From the NCBI RefSeq assembly GCF_006376675.1, contig NZ_VEWK01000007.1, positions 62,001 through 126,000 of the forward strand: DNA of 64,000 bases, written 5' to 3'. The notes under the pieces were generated by a model that did no database searches, had not been told where the DNA came from, and saw nothing but the letters and a program-made list of their open reading frames with translations. This DNA comes from Brucella pecoris (GTDB taxonomy: Bacteria; Pseudomonadota; Alphaproteobacteria; Rhizobiales; Rhizobiaceae). Shown piece after piece: positions 45,208-55,165 of this stretch. Position 1 is the first letter of the stretch, and the number at the start of each line of letters is the position of its first letter. Made by a program: the position numbers and the translations under genes.

Positions 45208-46238
45208 CGCGCGCATTGATAGCTCTCGTTTGCGGTTCCGTAGATCGGAGCGAGAGCCTCCTCGAAAATGTCCGCGCAGACATCCCAGGTGAATTGTCTG
45301 AGCACTTGCGCGGGTTCAAACGGTTCCATTTCCAGGGCTGACAGACATGCCTCCCCGAGATCTTCAGAAAGAACACCCGCACCGGTTGCTCCAACGACAT
45401 CCCGTGACCCCGGCACCGGATAGGCAGCGACCGGTAGTCCAGAAGCAATCGCTTCAAGCAAAACGAGACCGAACGTGTCTGTCCGACTTGGAAAAACAAA
45501 TACATCTGCCGCGGCATATGTTTTTGCCAATGCTTCACCTTCCCGTTTTCCAACGAACACTGCTTCGGGAAACCTTGCTCGAAGGTCATTGAGAGAGGGA
45601 CCGTCTCCAACGATCAGCTTTGTACCGGGAAGATCAAGTTCCAGAAATGCTGGCAGGTTTTTTTCCGTGGCGACACGCCCCACACAAATGAACACTGGTC
45701 GGGCCAGATCCTTAACCACTTCCGGTCGCGGATAAAAAAGCGTGCGATCCACACCCCGCGTCCAGAGATCGAGCCGGGTAAAACCACGGACTTTGAGATC
45801 ATCCAGAATGGATTGGGTCGGCACCAGTGTGTGCTGAGCGGCATTGTGGAAACGCCGCAGGAATGCATAGGTCCAGCGTGGCGGGATAGGAAAGCGCTCT
45901 TCCAGATATTCTGGAAACCGCGTGTGAAAGCTTGTTGTGAAGGACCAGCCCATTTTCAGGCAAGCGCGCCGCGCCATGAACCCAAGCGGCCCTTCGGTTG
46001 CAATATGCACATAATCCGGCCGCATTGCCGTTAAGCGTCGTTTAAGCGCACCTGGCGTCGTCAAGGCGAGCCGGATTTCCGGATATGTCGGACAGGGTAC
46101 AGATCGATAGTCGAGCGGCGATATGATCGTGACCTCGTACCCGCGTTCAATCATCAGATCAGAGCATTTGGTCAGCGTGCGTACGACGCCGTTGACTTGC
46201 GGATGCCAGGCGTCTGTTACGATGACAATTTTCTTCAT
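45177..46238 (-). CDS. GT4-family glycosyltransferase
   Basis: The 353-residue protein has two Rossmann domains: VTDAWHPQVNGVVRTL at the start and the GT4 E-x7-E region PSRTDTFGLVLLEAIASGLPVAAYPVPG (about 255-280). It resembles GDP-mannose-dependent mannosyltransferases of envelope lipids. It starts on the stop codon of the LpxH-like gene (TGATG), so both probably act on an envelope lipid; the acceptor is not known. Confidence 0.83.
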   Translation of the reverse strand: MKKIVIVTDAWHPQVNGVVRTLTKCSDLMIERGYEVTIISPLDYRSVPCPTYPEIRLALTTPGALKRRLTAMRPDYVHIATEGPLGFMARRACLKMGWSFTTSFHTRFPEYLEERFPIPPRWTYAFLRRFHNAAQHTLVPTQSILDDLKVRGFTRLDLWTRGVDRTLFYPRPEVVKDLARPVFICVGRVATEKNLPAFLELDLPGTKLIVGDGPSLNDLRARFPEAVFVGKREGEALAKTYAAADVFVFPSRTDTFGLVLLEAIASGLPVAAYPVPGSRDVVGATGAGVLSEDLGEACLSALEMEPFEPAQVLRQFTWDVCADIFEEALAPIYGTANESYQCARQPQTIASGG

Positions 46239-47101
46239 CAGCGGAAGGTCGCCAGTTCGCGAACTGGTCGAGGCAGCTTAATCACCCTGCTCTCCTCGTG
46301 CTCTTCGCTATCGGTGTTGATGTTCCCTGTCGTCGAGCGGCGATCACGGCGTTCTGTCCATTCGATAAGCTCCATCCGGCCATCAAAATGTTCAATCACG
46401 GCTGTGCAGCTTTCCACCCAGTCGCCGGTATTGATGTACTCGACGCCATTCATGCTCTCGATCGTGGCATGATGGATATGACCGCAGATCACACCGTCAA
46501 CTCCGATACGCTGCGCTTCTTCAGAAACCACATTCTCGAACTGACCAATGAAATTGACCGCTTTCTTGACGCGGAATTTCGCCCAGGCTGAAAATGACCA
46601 GTAGCGCAGGCCGAAAAAGGAGCGAACACGGCTCATAACCGTATTTATCCAGATAGCCGTATCATACGCCCAATCGCCCAGATAAGCGATGAAGCGGGCA
46701 TTGCGCACGACTACATCGAACTGATCGCCATGAATAACGAGAAACTTGCGACCGTCCGCAGCCTCATGAATCGCACGATTCATCACTTCGATGCCGCCGA
46801 AATGCGTCCCTTGGAAATTCCGCAGGAACTCGTCATGGTTGCCGGCGATGTAGATGATGTTGGCACCCTTGCGGCTCTTGCGAAGCAGCTTCTGGACCAC
46901 ATCATTATGTTCCTGAGGCCAATGCCAATTGCGTCGTAGACGCCAGCCGTCGACAATATCCCCCACCAGATAGATCGTCTCGGCTTCATGATAACGGAGA
47001 AAATCCAGAAGCAGCTCGGCCTGTGCGGCTTTGGAACCGAGGTGCACATCCGAAATGAAAAGGGTTCGGAGTTTTCTGGGCTGCGGAGCGTCGGTGCTCA
47101 T
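46238..47101 (-). CDS. LpxH-like UDP-2,3-diacylglucosamine hydrolase family metallophosphoesterase
   Basis: The 287-residue enzyme has the metallophosphoesterase motifs SDVHLG, VGDIVDGWRL, GNHDEF and CGHIHHA, with the LpxH-like GDWVE. True lipid A LpxH is often replaced by LpxI in alphaproteobacteria, so the substrate may be another nucleotide-lipid or phospholipid. It is translationally coupled to the glycosyltransferase. Confidence 0.8.
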   Translation of the reverse strand: MSTDAPQPRKLRTLFISDVHLGSKAAQAELLLDFLRYHEAETIYLVGDIVDGWRLRRNWHWPQEHNDVVQKLLRKSRKGANIIYIAGNHDEFLRNFQGTHFGGIEVMNRAIHEAADGRKFLVIHGDQFDVVVRNARFIAYLGDWAYDTAIWINTVMSRVRSFFGLRYWSFSAWAKFRVKKAVNFIGQFENVVSEEAQRIGVDGVICGHIHHATIESMNGVEYINTGDWVESCTAVIEHFDGRMELIEWTERRDRRSTTGNINTDSEEHEESRVIKLPRPVRELATFR

Positions 47102-47222
47102 TTGGTTGTCCCCTTCAATGGCAACCTGATCTGAGCGCAGAAAACCCGATTCATGTCACAGACATATGACGGTTCGCTTTAAGGCGCGGAAAGCAGTGTC
47201 CGCGCCTCCATTAACCTCCGCT

Positions 47223-48317
47223 TTACGCGACGAGCTCCCCTTTTGGGCCAACATAGCGTGATTGCGGACGAATAAGCTTGTTCGTCGCCATCTGTTCGCG
47301 ACAGTGCGCCACCCAGCCCATGGTTCGTCCCATAGCGAAAACACTGGTGAACGCTTCGCGGGGAAAACCTAATTGTTCAAGCAATAGTGCGGTATAGAAT
47401 TCAACATTGGTTTCGAGAGAACGATCGGGCTTGTGACGTTTGAGAACCGCGATGGCAGCCTTTTCCACCGCTTCCGCCAACTCAACCCGGTTTTCTCCTC
47501 GTTCATGTCCAAGGGTTTCGATGCGCTTCAAAGCACCTTTCAAAGCATCGGCGCGCGGGTCACGTACGCGGTAGACCCGGTGACCGAACCCCATCAGCCT
47601 TTCCCCATTGGCAACGGCTGATTCAAGCCACCGTTCGGCGTTAGCTGGTCTGCCAATAGCATCCAGCATATCGAGTACCGGTCCAGGGGCACCACCGTGC
47701 AAAGGTCCTTTCAACGCACTGATCGCGGCAAGCATAGAAGATGTCAATCCGGCCTGCGTCGATGCCACGACGCGCGCAGCGAAGGTCGAAGCGTTCAATC
47801 CGTGGTCGGAAACCGTCATGAGATAAGTGTTTAGCCCTGCAACTTCCGCTTCATCAGGCATTCCCGCATTCATCATGCGAAGAATGTCCGCGCTATGAGG
47901 CAGCGTCGGGTCAGGGTGAATGGGACGACGTCCCTTATGCCCGCGCAGAATAGCTGTCGTGAAGACCGCCGGCGCTGCCATCAAATGCAAGGCGGCAGCC
48001 AGATCGTTCTCATCTGGAATACGGGCCATCAACGCACGAAGTGCTTCTATAGGCGGTAGCTCCATCAATGTGTCATCAAGCGCCTCCGTATGATGGAACA
48101 CCTGTACGCGTGCTTCGCCAAGCGCCTTTTGAAGTTCTGCGCCCCTCGGCAAATCCTTAAAAAATCCGTCCCATAAAAGCTCAATCCCGTCTTCAACGCT
48201 GCTTTGCGGAACGAGATCGTCCAGCGACCGACCGCGTATGACCAGTCTGCCCGCAAGACCATCGATGTCGGACAACACGGTTTCGGCAGCAATCACATCT
48301 TCAAGTCCGCTATTCAT
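47223..48317 (-). CDS. Citrate synthase-like protein with Glu in place of the catalytic Asp
   Basis: The 364-residue protein has the citrate-synthase blocks: NASTF, GPLHGG with H207, FGHRVY with H246. The third catalytic residue, Asp375 in pig citrate synthase (motif NVDF), is E306 here (TNVEFYTALL). It may be a 2-methylcitrate synthase or a citrate synthase variant. ATG 48317 is preceded by AAGGAGA. It is divergent from a second homologue; the 88-nt gap holds the palindrome TTGACGTCAA. Confidence 0.85.
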   Translation of the reverse strand: MNSGLEDVIAAETVLSDIDGLAGRLVIRGRSLDDLVPQSSVEDGIELLWDGFFKDLPRGAELQKALGEARVQVFHHTEALDDTLMELPPIEALRALMARIPDENDLAAALHLMAAPAVFTTAILRGHKGRRPIHPDPTLPHSADILRMMNAGMPDEAEVAGLNTYLMTVSDHGLNASTFAARVVASTQAGLTSSMLAAISALKGPLHGGAPGPVLDMLDAIGRPANAERWLESAVANGERLMGFGHRVYRVRDPRADALKGALKRIETLGHERGENRVELAEAVEKAAIAVLKRHKPDRSLETNVEFYTALLLEQLGFPREAFTSVFAMGRTMGWVAHCREQMATNKLIRPQSRYVGPKGELVA

Positions 48318-48405
48318 GACAATTCTCCTTGGTTTGCCTAACGACATTGAATCCAAGTATAGTTGACGTCAATCTTGATGAAATCGATCAATGTAGGGTG
48401 CAATA
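48318..48405. promoter_or_regulatory. Divergent promoter region with a perfect palindrome
   Basis: TTGACGTCAA (48363-48372) is a 10-bp perfect palindrome midway between two divergent citrate-synthase homologues. It could be the binding site of a regulator, possibly the HTH-bearing neighbour. Exact promoters are not assigned. Confidence 0.45.
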
Positions 48406-49560
48406 ATGGAGTGGCTGACAACGGAAGAGGCTCTTGCCGTTCTTCAGACAAAACCCCAGACTCTTTACGCAAATGTGAGTCGTGGCCGCATCCGTTCCAA
48501 GCCATTGCCTGATGATCCCAGACGCAGCCTCTACAGATCGGAGGATGTCCATGGTCTGGCTGGTAGACGCCCAGGTCGCAAGAGGGACAGTGTTGTAGCC
48601 GCCGATACCATTCGTTGGGGCCTTCCGATCATGCGTTCGGGCATTTCGACCATTATCGATGGCCGCCTGCTCTATCGCGGCTGTGACGCCGCCGAACTGT
48701 CGGAAACAGCTACACTGGAAGACGTGGCTGCATTGCTGTGGCAGATGAATTTTGACAGTATTAGCGGCGGTTACACCAACGTGAATCTTGACGACTGCCA
48801 GACCAGTAACGCGCCACTGGAGCGGCTTTTTACTGTTTTCGGGGTTCGCGCTGCGAATGATTTGCCTAGTTCTGGACGCTCCACAGCGGTCCTGCAACGG
48901 GAGGCTTTCGGTTTGTTGCAGCTATTCCACGATACCGTTCTTGGCGTTCCTTCATCCAATATGCCAATGCATGAGCGTATCGCTTTAACCTGGAAAAAGC
49001 CGCAAGCTAGCGATGTGATCCGACGTGTTCTGGTGCTTCTCGCAGACCATGAATTGAATGCATCGGCGTTCGCCACGCGCGTTGCTGCATCGACAGGAGC
49101 GCCGCTTTCTGCAGCAGTTCTTGCCGGATTATCAACATTGATCGGCCCACGACATGGACGCGCTGCCACCGCGGCAACAGCTATTGTTGCGCAGACGCGA
49201 CAAATGGGAGCGGACGCGGCAATCAAGGACCAGCTCAGGCAAGGTATACAATTTCACTTCTTTGGCCATCCTCTCTATCGCGAAACTGGAGATATTCGCG
49301 CCTCGGCATTGCTGGAATATCTGGAGCTACCGGACCCGTATCGCGACCTGGAACAAAGCGCTGCGGACATACTCGGCGAAAAACCGAATGTCGATTTCGC
49401 ACTTGCAGCTATCACAGAAATCTATGATCTCCCGCCAGACGCGCCACTGTTTCTGTTCGCGCTCGCACGCATCGCGGGATGGCTTGCCCATGCACTGGAA
49501 CAAGCTGATAATGGATCACTTATCCGACCGAGAGCGGAATTCACTCCGCCCCTTGAATAG
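48406..49560 (+). CDS. Citrate synthase-family protein with an N-terminal helix-turn-helix
   Basis: The 384-residue protein begins with a MerR/excisionase-like HTH (WLTTEEALAVLQTKPQTLY, RIRSKPL, RRSLYRSEDV; residues 1-50) and continues as a short citrate synthase. H250 (GPRHG), H288 (GHPLY) and D330 (NVDF) keep the catalytic triad. The HTH suggests it binds DNA or is a metabolite-sensing regulator of the divergent homologue. No clear ribosome site: TAGGGTGC lies about 8 nt upstream. Confidence 0.83.
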   Translation: MEWLTTEEALAVLQTKPQTLYANVSRGRIRSKPLPDDPRRSLYRSEDVHGLAGRRPGRKRDSVVAADTIRWGLPIMRSGISTIIDGRLLYRGCDAAELSETATLEDVAALLWQMNFDSISGGYTNVNLDDCQTSNAPLERLFTVFGVRAANDLPSSGRSTAVLQREAFGLLQLFHDTVLGVPSSNMPMHERIALTWKKPQASDVIRRVLVLLADHELNASAFATRVAASTGAPLSAAVLAGLSTLIGPRHGRAATAATAIVAQTRQMGADAAIKDQLRQGIQFHFFGHPLYRETGDIRASALLEYLELPDPYRDLEQSAADILGEKPNVDFALAAITEIYDLPPDAPLFLFALARIAGWLAHALEQADNGSLIRPRAEFTPPLE

Positions 49561-49707
49561 AGACGTTCACCAAATATTGTTCGCGAGGATAGCGCTTTAT
49601 ACCTGTAAAAGGTGGACATATACACCCGTGAACCAGAATCCGGTTGATCGGAGCGCTTGCTTGGTGGCATGTCTTAAAAAACTTGAACAAAATGCGAGGA
49701 TCGAGCC

Positions 49708-50487
49708 GTGGACTTGGGCCTGAAGGGTCGAAAAGCAATTGTGTGCGCTTCCAGCAAAGGCCTTGGACGGGCCTGTGCAGAGGCACTCGCCGAAGCCGGG
49801 TGTGATTTGGTTCTCAACGGGCGCAATGAGGAAACCCTCACCGAAGCAGCGGAGAAAATTCGCAAGACATTCGGCGTAAACGTTAAGGCCGTCGCTGCAG
49901 ACGTATCTACCGCTGAAGGACAGGCAGAACTGCTTTTGGCCTGCTCCGCGCCGGACATTCTCGTGAACAATAATGGTGGTCCAGCCTTCAAGGATTTCCG
50001 GCTCCTTGATCGTGACGCCATCCTTCAAGGTGTGACACAAAATATGGTTACACCCATAGAGTTGATCAAAGCTGTGATCGATGGGATGGTCGAGCGCCGT
50101 TTTGGCCGCATCGTCAACATCACATCGACCTCAGTATACGCTCCTATTCCCGGTCTGGATCTCTCATCGGGAGCCCGCGCAGGCCTGACGGCATTTCTTG
50201 CTGGCGTCGCCCGTACGGTCGCCGCATCCAATGTGACGATCAACAACATCCTTCCCGGTGCGTTCGACACGGATCGTCTTCGTAACGGTTTTGCTTTCTC
50301 CGCCCAGAAGAACGGCACAACACCAGACACGGAAGCGGCGAAGCGCGCATCATCGATTCCCGCCGGACGGATTGGTCAACCGAAGGAATTTGGTCAGGCC
50401 TGTGCCTTTCTTTGTTCGGAACATTCCGGGTTCATTACCGGGCAGAATCTCGTTATCGATGGCGGCGCATATCAGAGTGCGTTTTAA
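49708..50487 (+). CDS. Short-chain dehydrogenase/reductase
   Basis: A 259-residue SDR: cofactor motif CASSKGLGRACAEAL near the N-terminus, NNNGG in place of the usual NNAG, and a C-terminal IDGGAYQSAF. The usual catalytic YxxxK is not obvious: the segment after NITSTSVYAPIPGLDLSSGA reads SSGARAGLTAF, so a Tyr-Lys pair may be replaced; proteins of this kind are annotated as 3-oxoacyl-reductase-like. The start is GTG with GAGGA upstream. Substrate unknown. Confidence 0.78.
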   Translation: MDLGLKGRKAIVCASSKGLGRACAEALAEAGCDLVLNGRNEETLTEAAEKIRKTFGVNVKAVAADVSTAEGQAELLLACSAPDILVNNNGGPAFKDFRLLDRDAILQGVTQNMVTPIELIKAVIDGMVERRFGRIVNITSTSVYAPIPGLDLSSGARAGLTAFLAGVARTVAASNVTINNILPGAFDTDRLRNGFAFSAQKNGTTPDTEAAKRASSIPAGRIGQPKEFGQACAFLCSEHSGFITGQNLVIDGGAYQSAF

Positions 50488-50685
50488 CAGCACCAAACGA
50501 TAGATCTGCAAATTTGGAAAAACTCATTCTCGAAAACGGGCCTACTGAGATTTGAGCCGATAGACTAAGAACAATAATGGCCCGGTGTGCGGAAGCGGCA
50601 TACAGAATCTGTATGCGAATACCGCGCCTCCACGTGCAAACGAGCTCTTGCCCTGCACGAAAGATTTTTGGAAAGCGATGCGACC

Positions 50686-53010
50686 ATGACCAAGAAAACA
50701 CCTTCCACTTCCCGTTCGGATTTCGATGAAGCAGCTCTGTTCTTCCACCGTTATCCCAAGCCCGGAAAGCTGGAAATTCAGGCGACAAAGCCCCTTGGCA
50801 ACCAGCGCGATCTGGCGCTGGCCTATTCGCCCGGTGTAGCGGCTCCCTGCCTCGCAATCCATGAAGACCCAGCAACGGCCGCCGAATATACGGCCCGCGG
50901 CAATCTCGTTGCTGTTGTATCGAACGGAACTGCGGTGCTTGGTCTCGGTAATATCGGAGCGCTTGCGTCCAAACCGGTCATGGAAGGCAAGGCTGTCCTT
51001 TTCAAGAAATTCGCCGACATCGACGTGTTTGACATTGAAATCGACGCCCATGAAATCGGTCGCATTGTCGATGTTGTTGCCGCGTTGGAGCCGACTTTCG
51101 GTGGCATCAATCTCGAAGATATCAAGGCGCCGGAGTGCTTCGAGGTTGAAGAACAGCTTCGCGCGAAAATGAACATCCCTGTTTTCCATGACGATCAGCA
51201 CGGCACGGCGATCATCGTCGCGTCGGCGGTTCTGAATGGTTTGGAACTCGCCGGCAAAAAAATCAGCGACGCAAAGATTGTTACCTCCGGTGCTGGCGCT
51301 GCGGCTCTTGCTTGCCTCAATCTCCTCGTCAACCTTGGTGCGAAACGCGAGAATATCTGGGTCTGTGATCTCGAAGGCGTTGTCTACGAAGGCCGTAACA
51401 CGCTGATGGATCGCTGGAAGGAAGTTTACGCCCAGAAAACCGACGCACGAGTTCTGGCTGACGTCATTGGCGGCGCCGACGTTTTCCTCGGCCTTTCGGC
51501 AGCCGGTGTGCTGAAGCCCGAACTTCTGAAACAGATGGCTGAGAAGCCGCTCATCATGGCGCTTGCCAATCCCAAGCCTGAAATCATGCCGGAAGAAGCC
51601 CGTGCGGCCCGCGCTGACGCCATGATCTGCACCGGACGCTCGGATTATCCGAATCAGGTCAACAACGTTCTCTGCTTCCCTTACATCTTCCGCGGCGCGC
51701 TTGACGTCGGTGCGACTGCAATCAACGAAGAAATGAAACTCGCGGCTGTTCGCGCCATTGCCGCGCTTGCCCGTGAGGAACCTTCGGACGTTGCTGCACG
51801 CGCTTATTCAGGCGATACGCCCACGTTCGGGCCTGACTATATCATTCCTTCGCCATTCGATCAGCGTCTTATCCTGCGTATTGCCCCGGCAGTGGCGAAA
51901 GCCGCGATGGAAACAGGTGTTGCGACGCGCCCGATCGAAGACATGGAGGCCTATCTCGACCGCCTGAACCGCTTCGTCTTCCGCTCCGGTCTCATCATGA
52001 AGCCGGTCTTTGCTGCGGCCCGCGCGCAAGAAAATCCGAAGCGCGTCATTTATGCCGATGGTGAAGATGAGCGCGTGCTGCGTGCGGCACAAGTCGTGAT
52101 CGAAGAACGCATCGCTGCTCCGATTCTCGTCGGACGCCCTCAGGTTATTGAAACACGCTTGCGTCGCTACGGCCTCAAGATCCGCCCTGGAACAGATTTC
52201 GAACTCATCAATCCTGAAGACGATCCACGCTATCGCGACTATGTCGATCTTTATCTGTCCTATACCGGCAGACAAGGCGTGACGCCGGAAGCTGCGCGTA
52301 CCATCGTACGCACGAACTCGACCGCAATTGCTGCTCTGGCCGTTATGCGCGATGAAGCTGACGCCATGATCTGCGGCCTTGAGGGCAGGTTCGAACGTCA
52401 CCTTCGCGTCGTACGCCAGATCATCGGCAAAGTTCCCGGCATCCGCGACTATTCCGCCTTGAGCCTGCTTATTTCTCAGCGTGGTGCCCTCTTCCTCACA
52501 GACACTTACGTCAATGTCGAGCCGGGTGCGAACGAGATCGCCGAAATGGCAATACTGGCTGCAAAGGAAATCAGCCGCTTTGGTATTGAGCCAAAGGCAG
52601 CACTCGTATCGCATTCGAATTTCGGATCGAAAGAATCGGCCAGTGCGGAAAAGATGCGGGAAGCAGCAGCAATTCTCGCCGAGAAAGCACCGGAACTCGA
52701 ATCCGATGGTGAAATGCATGGCGATTCTGCTCTTTCGCAGGCATTGCGTGATCGTGTCTTCCCCAACTCGCGCCTGAAAGGTGAAGCCAATCTTCTTGTC
52801 TTCCCAAACCTCGATGCTGCAAACATCACGCTGAACGTGGTCAAGATGGTTACGGACGCTCTGCACGTAGGTCCAATTCTGCTTGGCGCGGCCCGCCCCG
52901 CACATATTCTCACGCCGTCGGTCACTTCGCGTGGTGTCGTCAATATGACTGCGCTCGCAGTTGTTGAAGCTTTGCAAAAATCAGGTGAAACCCTTCGCAA
53001 GAAGAAGTAA
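50686..53010 (+). CDS. maeB: NADP-dependent malic enzyme with a C-terminal phosphotransacetylase-like domain
   Basis: The 774-residue protein has a malic enzyme domain (residues 1-430: [39 protein letters not shown]) and a phosphotransacetylase-like domain (430-774), the normal build of MaeB/TME in rhizobia. It decarboxylates malate to pyruvate and makes NADPH. The C-terminal domain has regulatory roles. The frame is open from 50587; ATG 50686 has GGAAAGCG upstream. Confidence 0.93.
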   Translation: MTKKTPSTSRSDFDEAALFFHRYPKPGKLEIQATKPLGNQRDLALAYSPGVAAPCLAIHEDPATAAEYTARGNLVAVVSNGTAVLGLGNIGALASKPVMEGKAVLFKKFADIDVFDIEIDAHEIGRIVDVVAALEPTFGGINLEDIKAPECFEVEEQLRAKMNIPVFHDDQHGTAIIVASAVLNGLELAGKKISDAKIVTSGAGAAALACLNLLVNLGAKRENIWVCDLEGVVYEGRNTLMDRWKEVYAQKTDARVLADVIGGADVFLGLSAAGVLKPELLKQMAEKPLIMALANPKPEIMPEEARAARADAMICTGRSDYPNQVNNVLCFPYIFRGALDVGATAINEEMKLAAVRAIAALAREEPSDVAARAYSGDTPTFGPDYIIPSPFDQRLILRIAPAVAKAAMETGVATRPIEDMEAYLDRLNRFVFRSGLIMKPVFAAARAQENPKRVIYADGEDERVLRAAQVVIEERIAAPILVGRPQVIETRLRRYGLKIRPGTDFELINPEDDPRYRDYVDLYLSYTGRQGVTPEAARTIVRTNSTAIAALAVMRDEADAMICGLEGRFERHLRVVRQIIGKVPGIRDYSALSLLISQRGALFLTDTYVNVEPGANEIAEMAILAAKEISRFGIEPKAALVSHSNFGSKESASAEKMREAAAILAEKAPELESDGEMHGDSALSQALRDRVFPNSRLKGEANLLVFPNLDAANITLNVVKMVTDALHVGPILLGAARPAHILTPSVTSRGVVNMTALAVVEALQKSGETLRKKK

Positions 53011-53048
53011 AATAATAAATTAGATATCAATAATATATATGCAAATGG

Positions 53049-53074
53049 CGGCGAGTGTATTTAAATATACTCGC
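53049..53074. terminator. Inverted repeat, probable terminator after maeB
   Basis: GGCGAGT (53049-53055) pairs with ACTCGCC (53068-53074), and the AT-rich loop is itself nearly self-complementary. No long T-run follows, so termination strength is uncertain. Confidence 0.5.
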
Positions 53075-53137
53075 CGTTAGTATTTAATTTACTATATTTT
53101 TCAAGCATGATGCGGTCAGCAGCGCCACGAGGTTATC

Positions 53138-53863
53138 ATGTTCATTTTCCTATCGAACCATAATAAATCTCTATTTTGCTCAGTACTTTTTATAATGTCG
53201 GGTGTACTAGCTGGTTGTACAACTATACGCCCCACAGAAATGTGCACAATCACCGAACAAAAGCAGCTTAAGAAACAGCTCCTCGTTACTCAATCGCTTC
53301 TAGATCGCAAGGAAATGGATCTTTCTCGTTTGAGAAAAACAATCACTGAGAATCGCTGCTTGGGAGGCGTGTTTACGCCTGCTGTAAAATCTTCGCAGTG
53401 TACGACATTGTTGACAAGAACGGACCGACTGACAACCGAGATAAAAACATTACGCGAACGTCTACATGAACTGAACATGGCACTGGCCGGACGTCCGTCA
53501 CCGTCCAGGCATGTCAAATCATGCAAGGCTTCCTGGGTTGTATTCCATAAGAAACCACAGGCAAAAACTGCGCATGTACCGCAACGGAAAATAGCCAAGC
53601 CGAGCGCCGAATTGACCAGCAAAATCACATTGCCCGCCTACGCATCTCCTGATCCTGTCGAAGCGGATGAAGTAAACTTCTCATCTTCCGCGACCGCGCA
53701 AACTGTGAATACACCAGCCTATGTGGCGCCTGTCACACCGGCACCACCTGTGAACCGCTCCTATACGACCAATGGAAATGTCAGAGTTGTCGGGTCAACG
53801 TTCTTCCCCGACCAATCAGCACCAGCAAGTCAGCCAGTTCCGGTCCATGCACCTGCCCCGTGA
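53138..53863 (+). CDS. Putative lipoprotein overlapping the gltX 3' end
   Basis: A 241-residue protein with a hydrophobic N-terminus and lipobox VLAGC (C27). A helical segment (about 38-65) and another near 95-115 follow; four cysteines sit between. The rest is low-complexity and Pro/Ala-rich. The last 83 nt are antisense to the end of gltX. The first part is AT-rich. No family is recognised. Confidence 0.6.
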   Translation: MFIFLSNHNKSLFCSVLFIMSGVLAGCTTIRPTEMCTITEQKQLKKQLLVTQSLLDRKEMDLSRLRKTITENRCLGGVFTPAVKSSQCTTLLTRTDRLTTEIKTLRERLHELNMALAGRPSPSRHVKSCKASWVVFHKKPQAKTAHVPQRKIAKPSAELTSKITLPAYASPDPVEADEVNFSSSATAQTVNTPAYVAPVTPAPPVNRSYTTNGNVRVVGSTFFPDQSAPASQPVPVHAPAP

Positions 53864-55154
53864 GCGCTAGCCGCAAGGGCATGAAGAGATTCTTGCCTTT
53901 GCGTCCTGTCGCAGCCTTCACTGCTTCAGTCCAGACTTTCCATGTTTGATGATCCCAGGGAGCGGGTGGCAGAAGGGCGAACGCCTCTTTCACGAAAGCG
54001 CGATCCTCTTCGGATAGGTCCGGAGCTTCCGGTAAATCACCTTCGACGATAGACCACCAACGCGCCGCATCCTTGAAACGATCAAGATTTGCCCGCACCG
54101 CCAGCCAGAAGGGTTCAGCTTTGTCGCCGGAAATGCCCAATATCGCAAGGCGCGGCTGGGCTTCCAAAAACGGCATCTCGTGCAGAAGGGCGCGATTGAG
54201 CGTATCCAGTTCTGCAGGATCGAATTTCGCTGAAGATTTCGATATCGAGGCCAGATCAAAACGTTCGGCCAGACTTTCCATATTGGGTGCAGCCGCAACG
54301 TTTTCCGATGTGCCAATCAGAATGGCAAGCGAGGCGACTGCCATGGGCTCGAAACCAGCCTCGCGTAACGATCCGACAGATAGAGCCCCCGTTCGCTTTG
54401 AAAGCCCCTCACCTGAAATTGTGGTCAGCAGATTGTGGTGCCCGAAAATCGGAGCTTTGGCTCCGAGTGCTTCGAAGATTGAAATTTGTACACCGGTGTT
54501 GGTTACGTGATCGTCACCGCGAATGATATGTGTAACGCCAAGATCGATATCATCGACCACTGATGGCAGCGTGTAGAGATAAGTGCCGTCCTCACGCACC
54601 AGTACCGGATCGGACATTGACGCCAGATCAACAGTCTGCGGGCCGCGAACCAGATCGTCCCAGTGTACCTCCGTGCGCTGGGTATTGAACGGATCGGCAT
54701 CGAAATTCGGCAAGAGAAAACGCCAATGCGGTTTACGCCCTTCGGCTTCAAAGGCGGTTTTCTCTTCTTCGGTGAGCTTCAGGCCTTCACGGCCATATAC
54801 CGGCGGCAGTCGACGGGCCAGACGCAACTTGCGGCGTCGCTCCAGTTCCTCGGCTGTCTCATAACAGGCATATAGTAAACCGGCCTGTTTGAGCTTTTCC
54901 ACGGCCTTACCATAAACGTCGAAACGTTTTGACTGATATTCGACACGATCAGGTTTGACACCGAGCCAATCAAGATCGACAGCAATTGCCTGCGCGTATT
55001 CGTCCTTGGATCGTTCGACATCAGTGTCGTCATAGCGCAAAATGAACTTGCCGCCATTCTTCTGCGCGAAAAGCCAGTTTGAAAGCGCTGTGCGCGTATT
55101 GCCAATATGAATGTAGCCCGTCGGAGACGGTGCAAAACGAACGGTTACGGTCAT
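53781..55154 (-). CDS. gltX: Glutamyl-tRNA synthetase
   Basis: The 457-residue class I synthetase: HIGH-like motif [20 protein letters not shown] and KMSKS-like GLSKRTGAL. Alphaproteobacteria often carry two GltX paralogues, one of which may also charge tRNA-Gln; which one this is cannot be told. nadE lies 11 nt upstream on the same strand. Its 3' end overlaps the convergent lipoprotein gene. Confidence 0.94.
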   Translation of the reverse strand: MTVTVRFAPSPTGYIHIGNTRTALSNWLFAQKNGGKFILRYDDTDVERSKDEYAQAIAVDLDWLGVKPDRVEYQSKRFDVYGKAVEKLKQAGLLYACYETAEELERRRKLRLARRLPPVYGREGLKLTEEEKTAFEAEGRKPHWRFLLPNFDADPFNTQRTEVHWDDLVRGPQTVDLASMSDPVLVREDGTYLYTLPSVVDDIDLGVTHIIRGDDHVTNTGVQISIFEALGAKAPIFGHHNLLTTISGEGLSKRTGALSVGSLREAGFEPMAVASLAILIGTSENVAAAPNMESLAERFDLASISKSSAKFDPAELDTLNRALLHEMPFLEAQPRLAILGISGDKAEPFWLAVRANLDRFKDAARWWSIVEGDLPEAPDLSEEDRAFVKEAFALLPPAPWDHQTWKVWTEAVKAATGRKGKNLFMPLRLALTGQVHGPELADLLVLIGRGRTLTRQL

Positions 55155-55165
55155 GTCATTGTCTT

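Noticed and set aside
53011..53137. AT-rich segment after maeB as a possible origin or insertion scar
   Set aside because: It is short and explained by a terminator-like inverted repeat and the promoter of the next gene.
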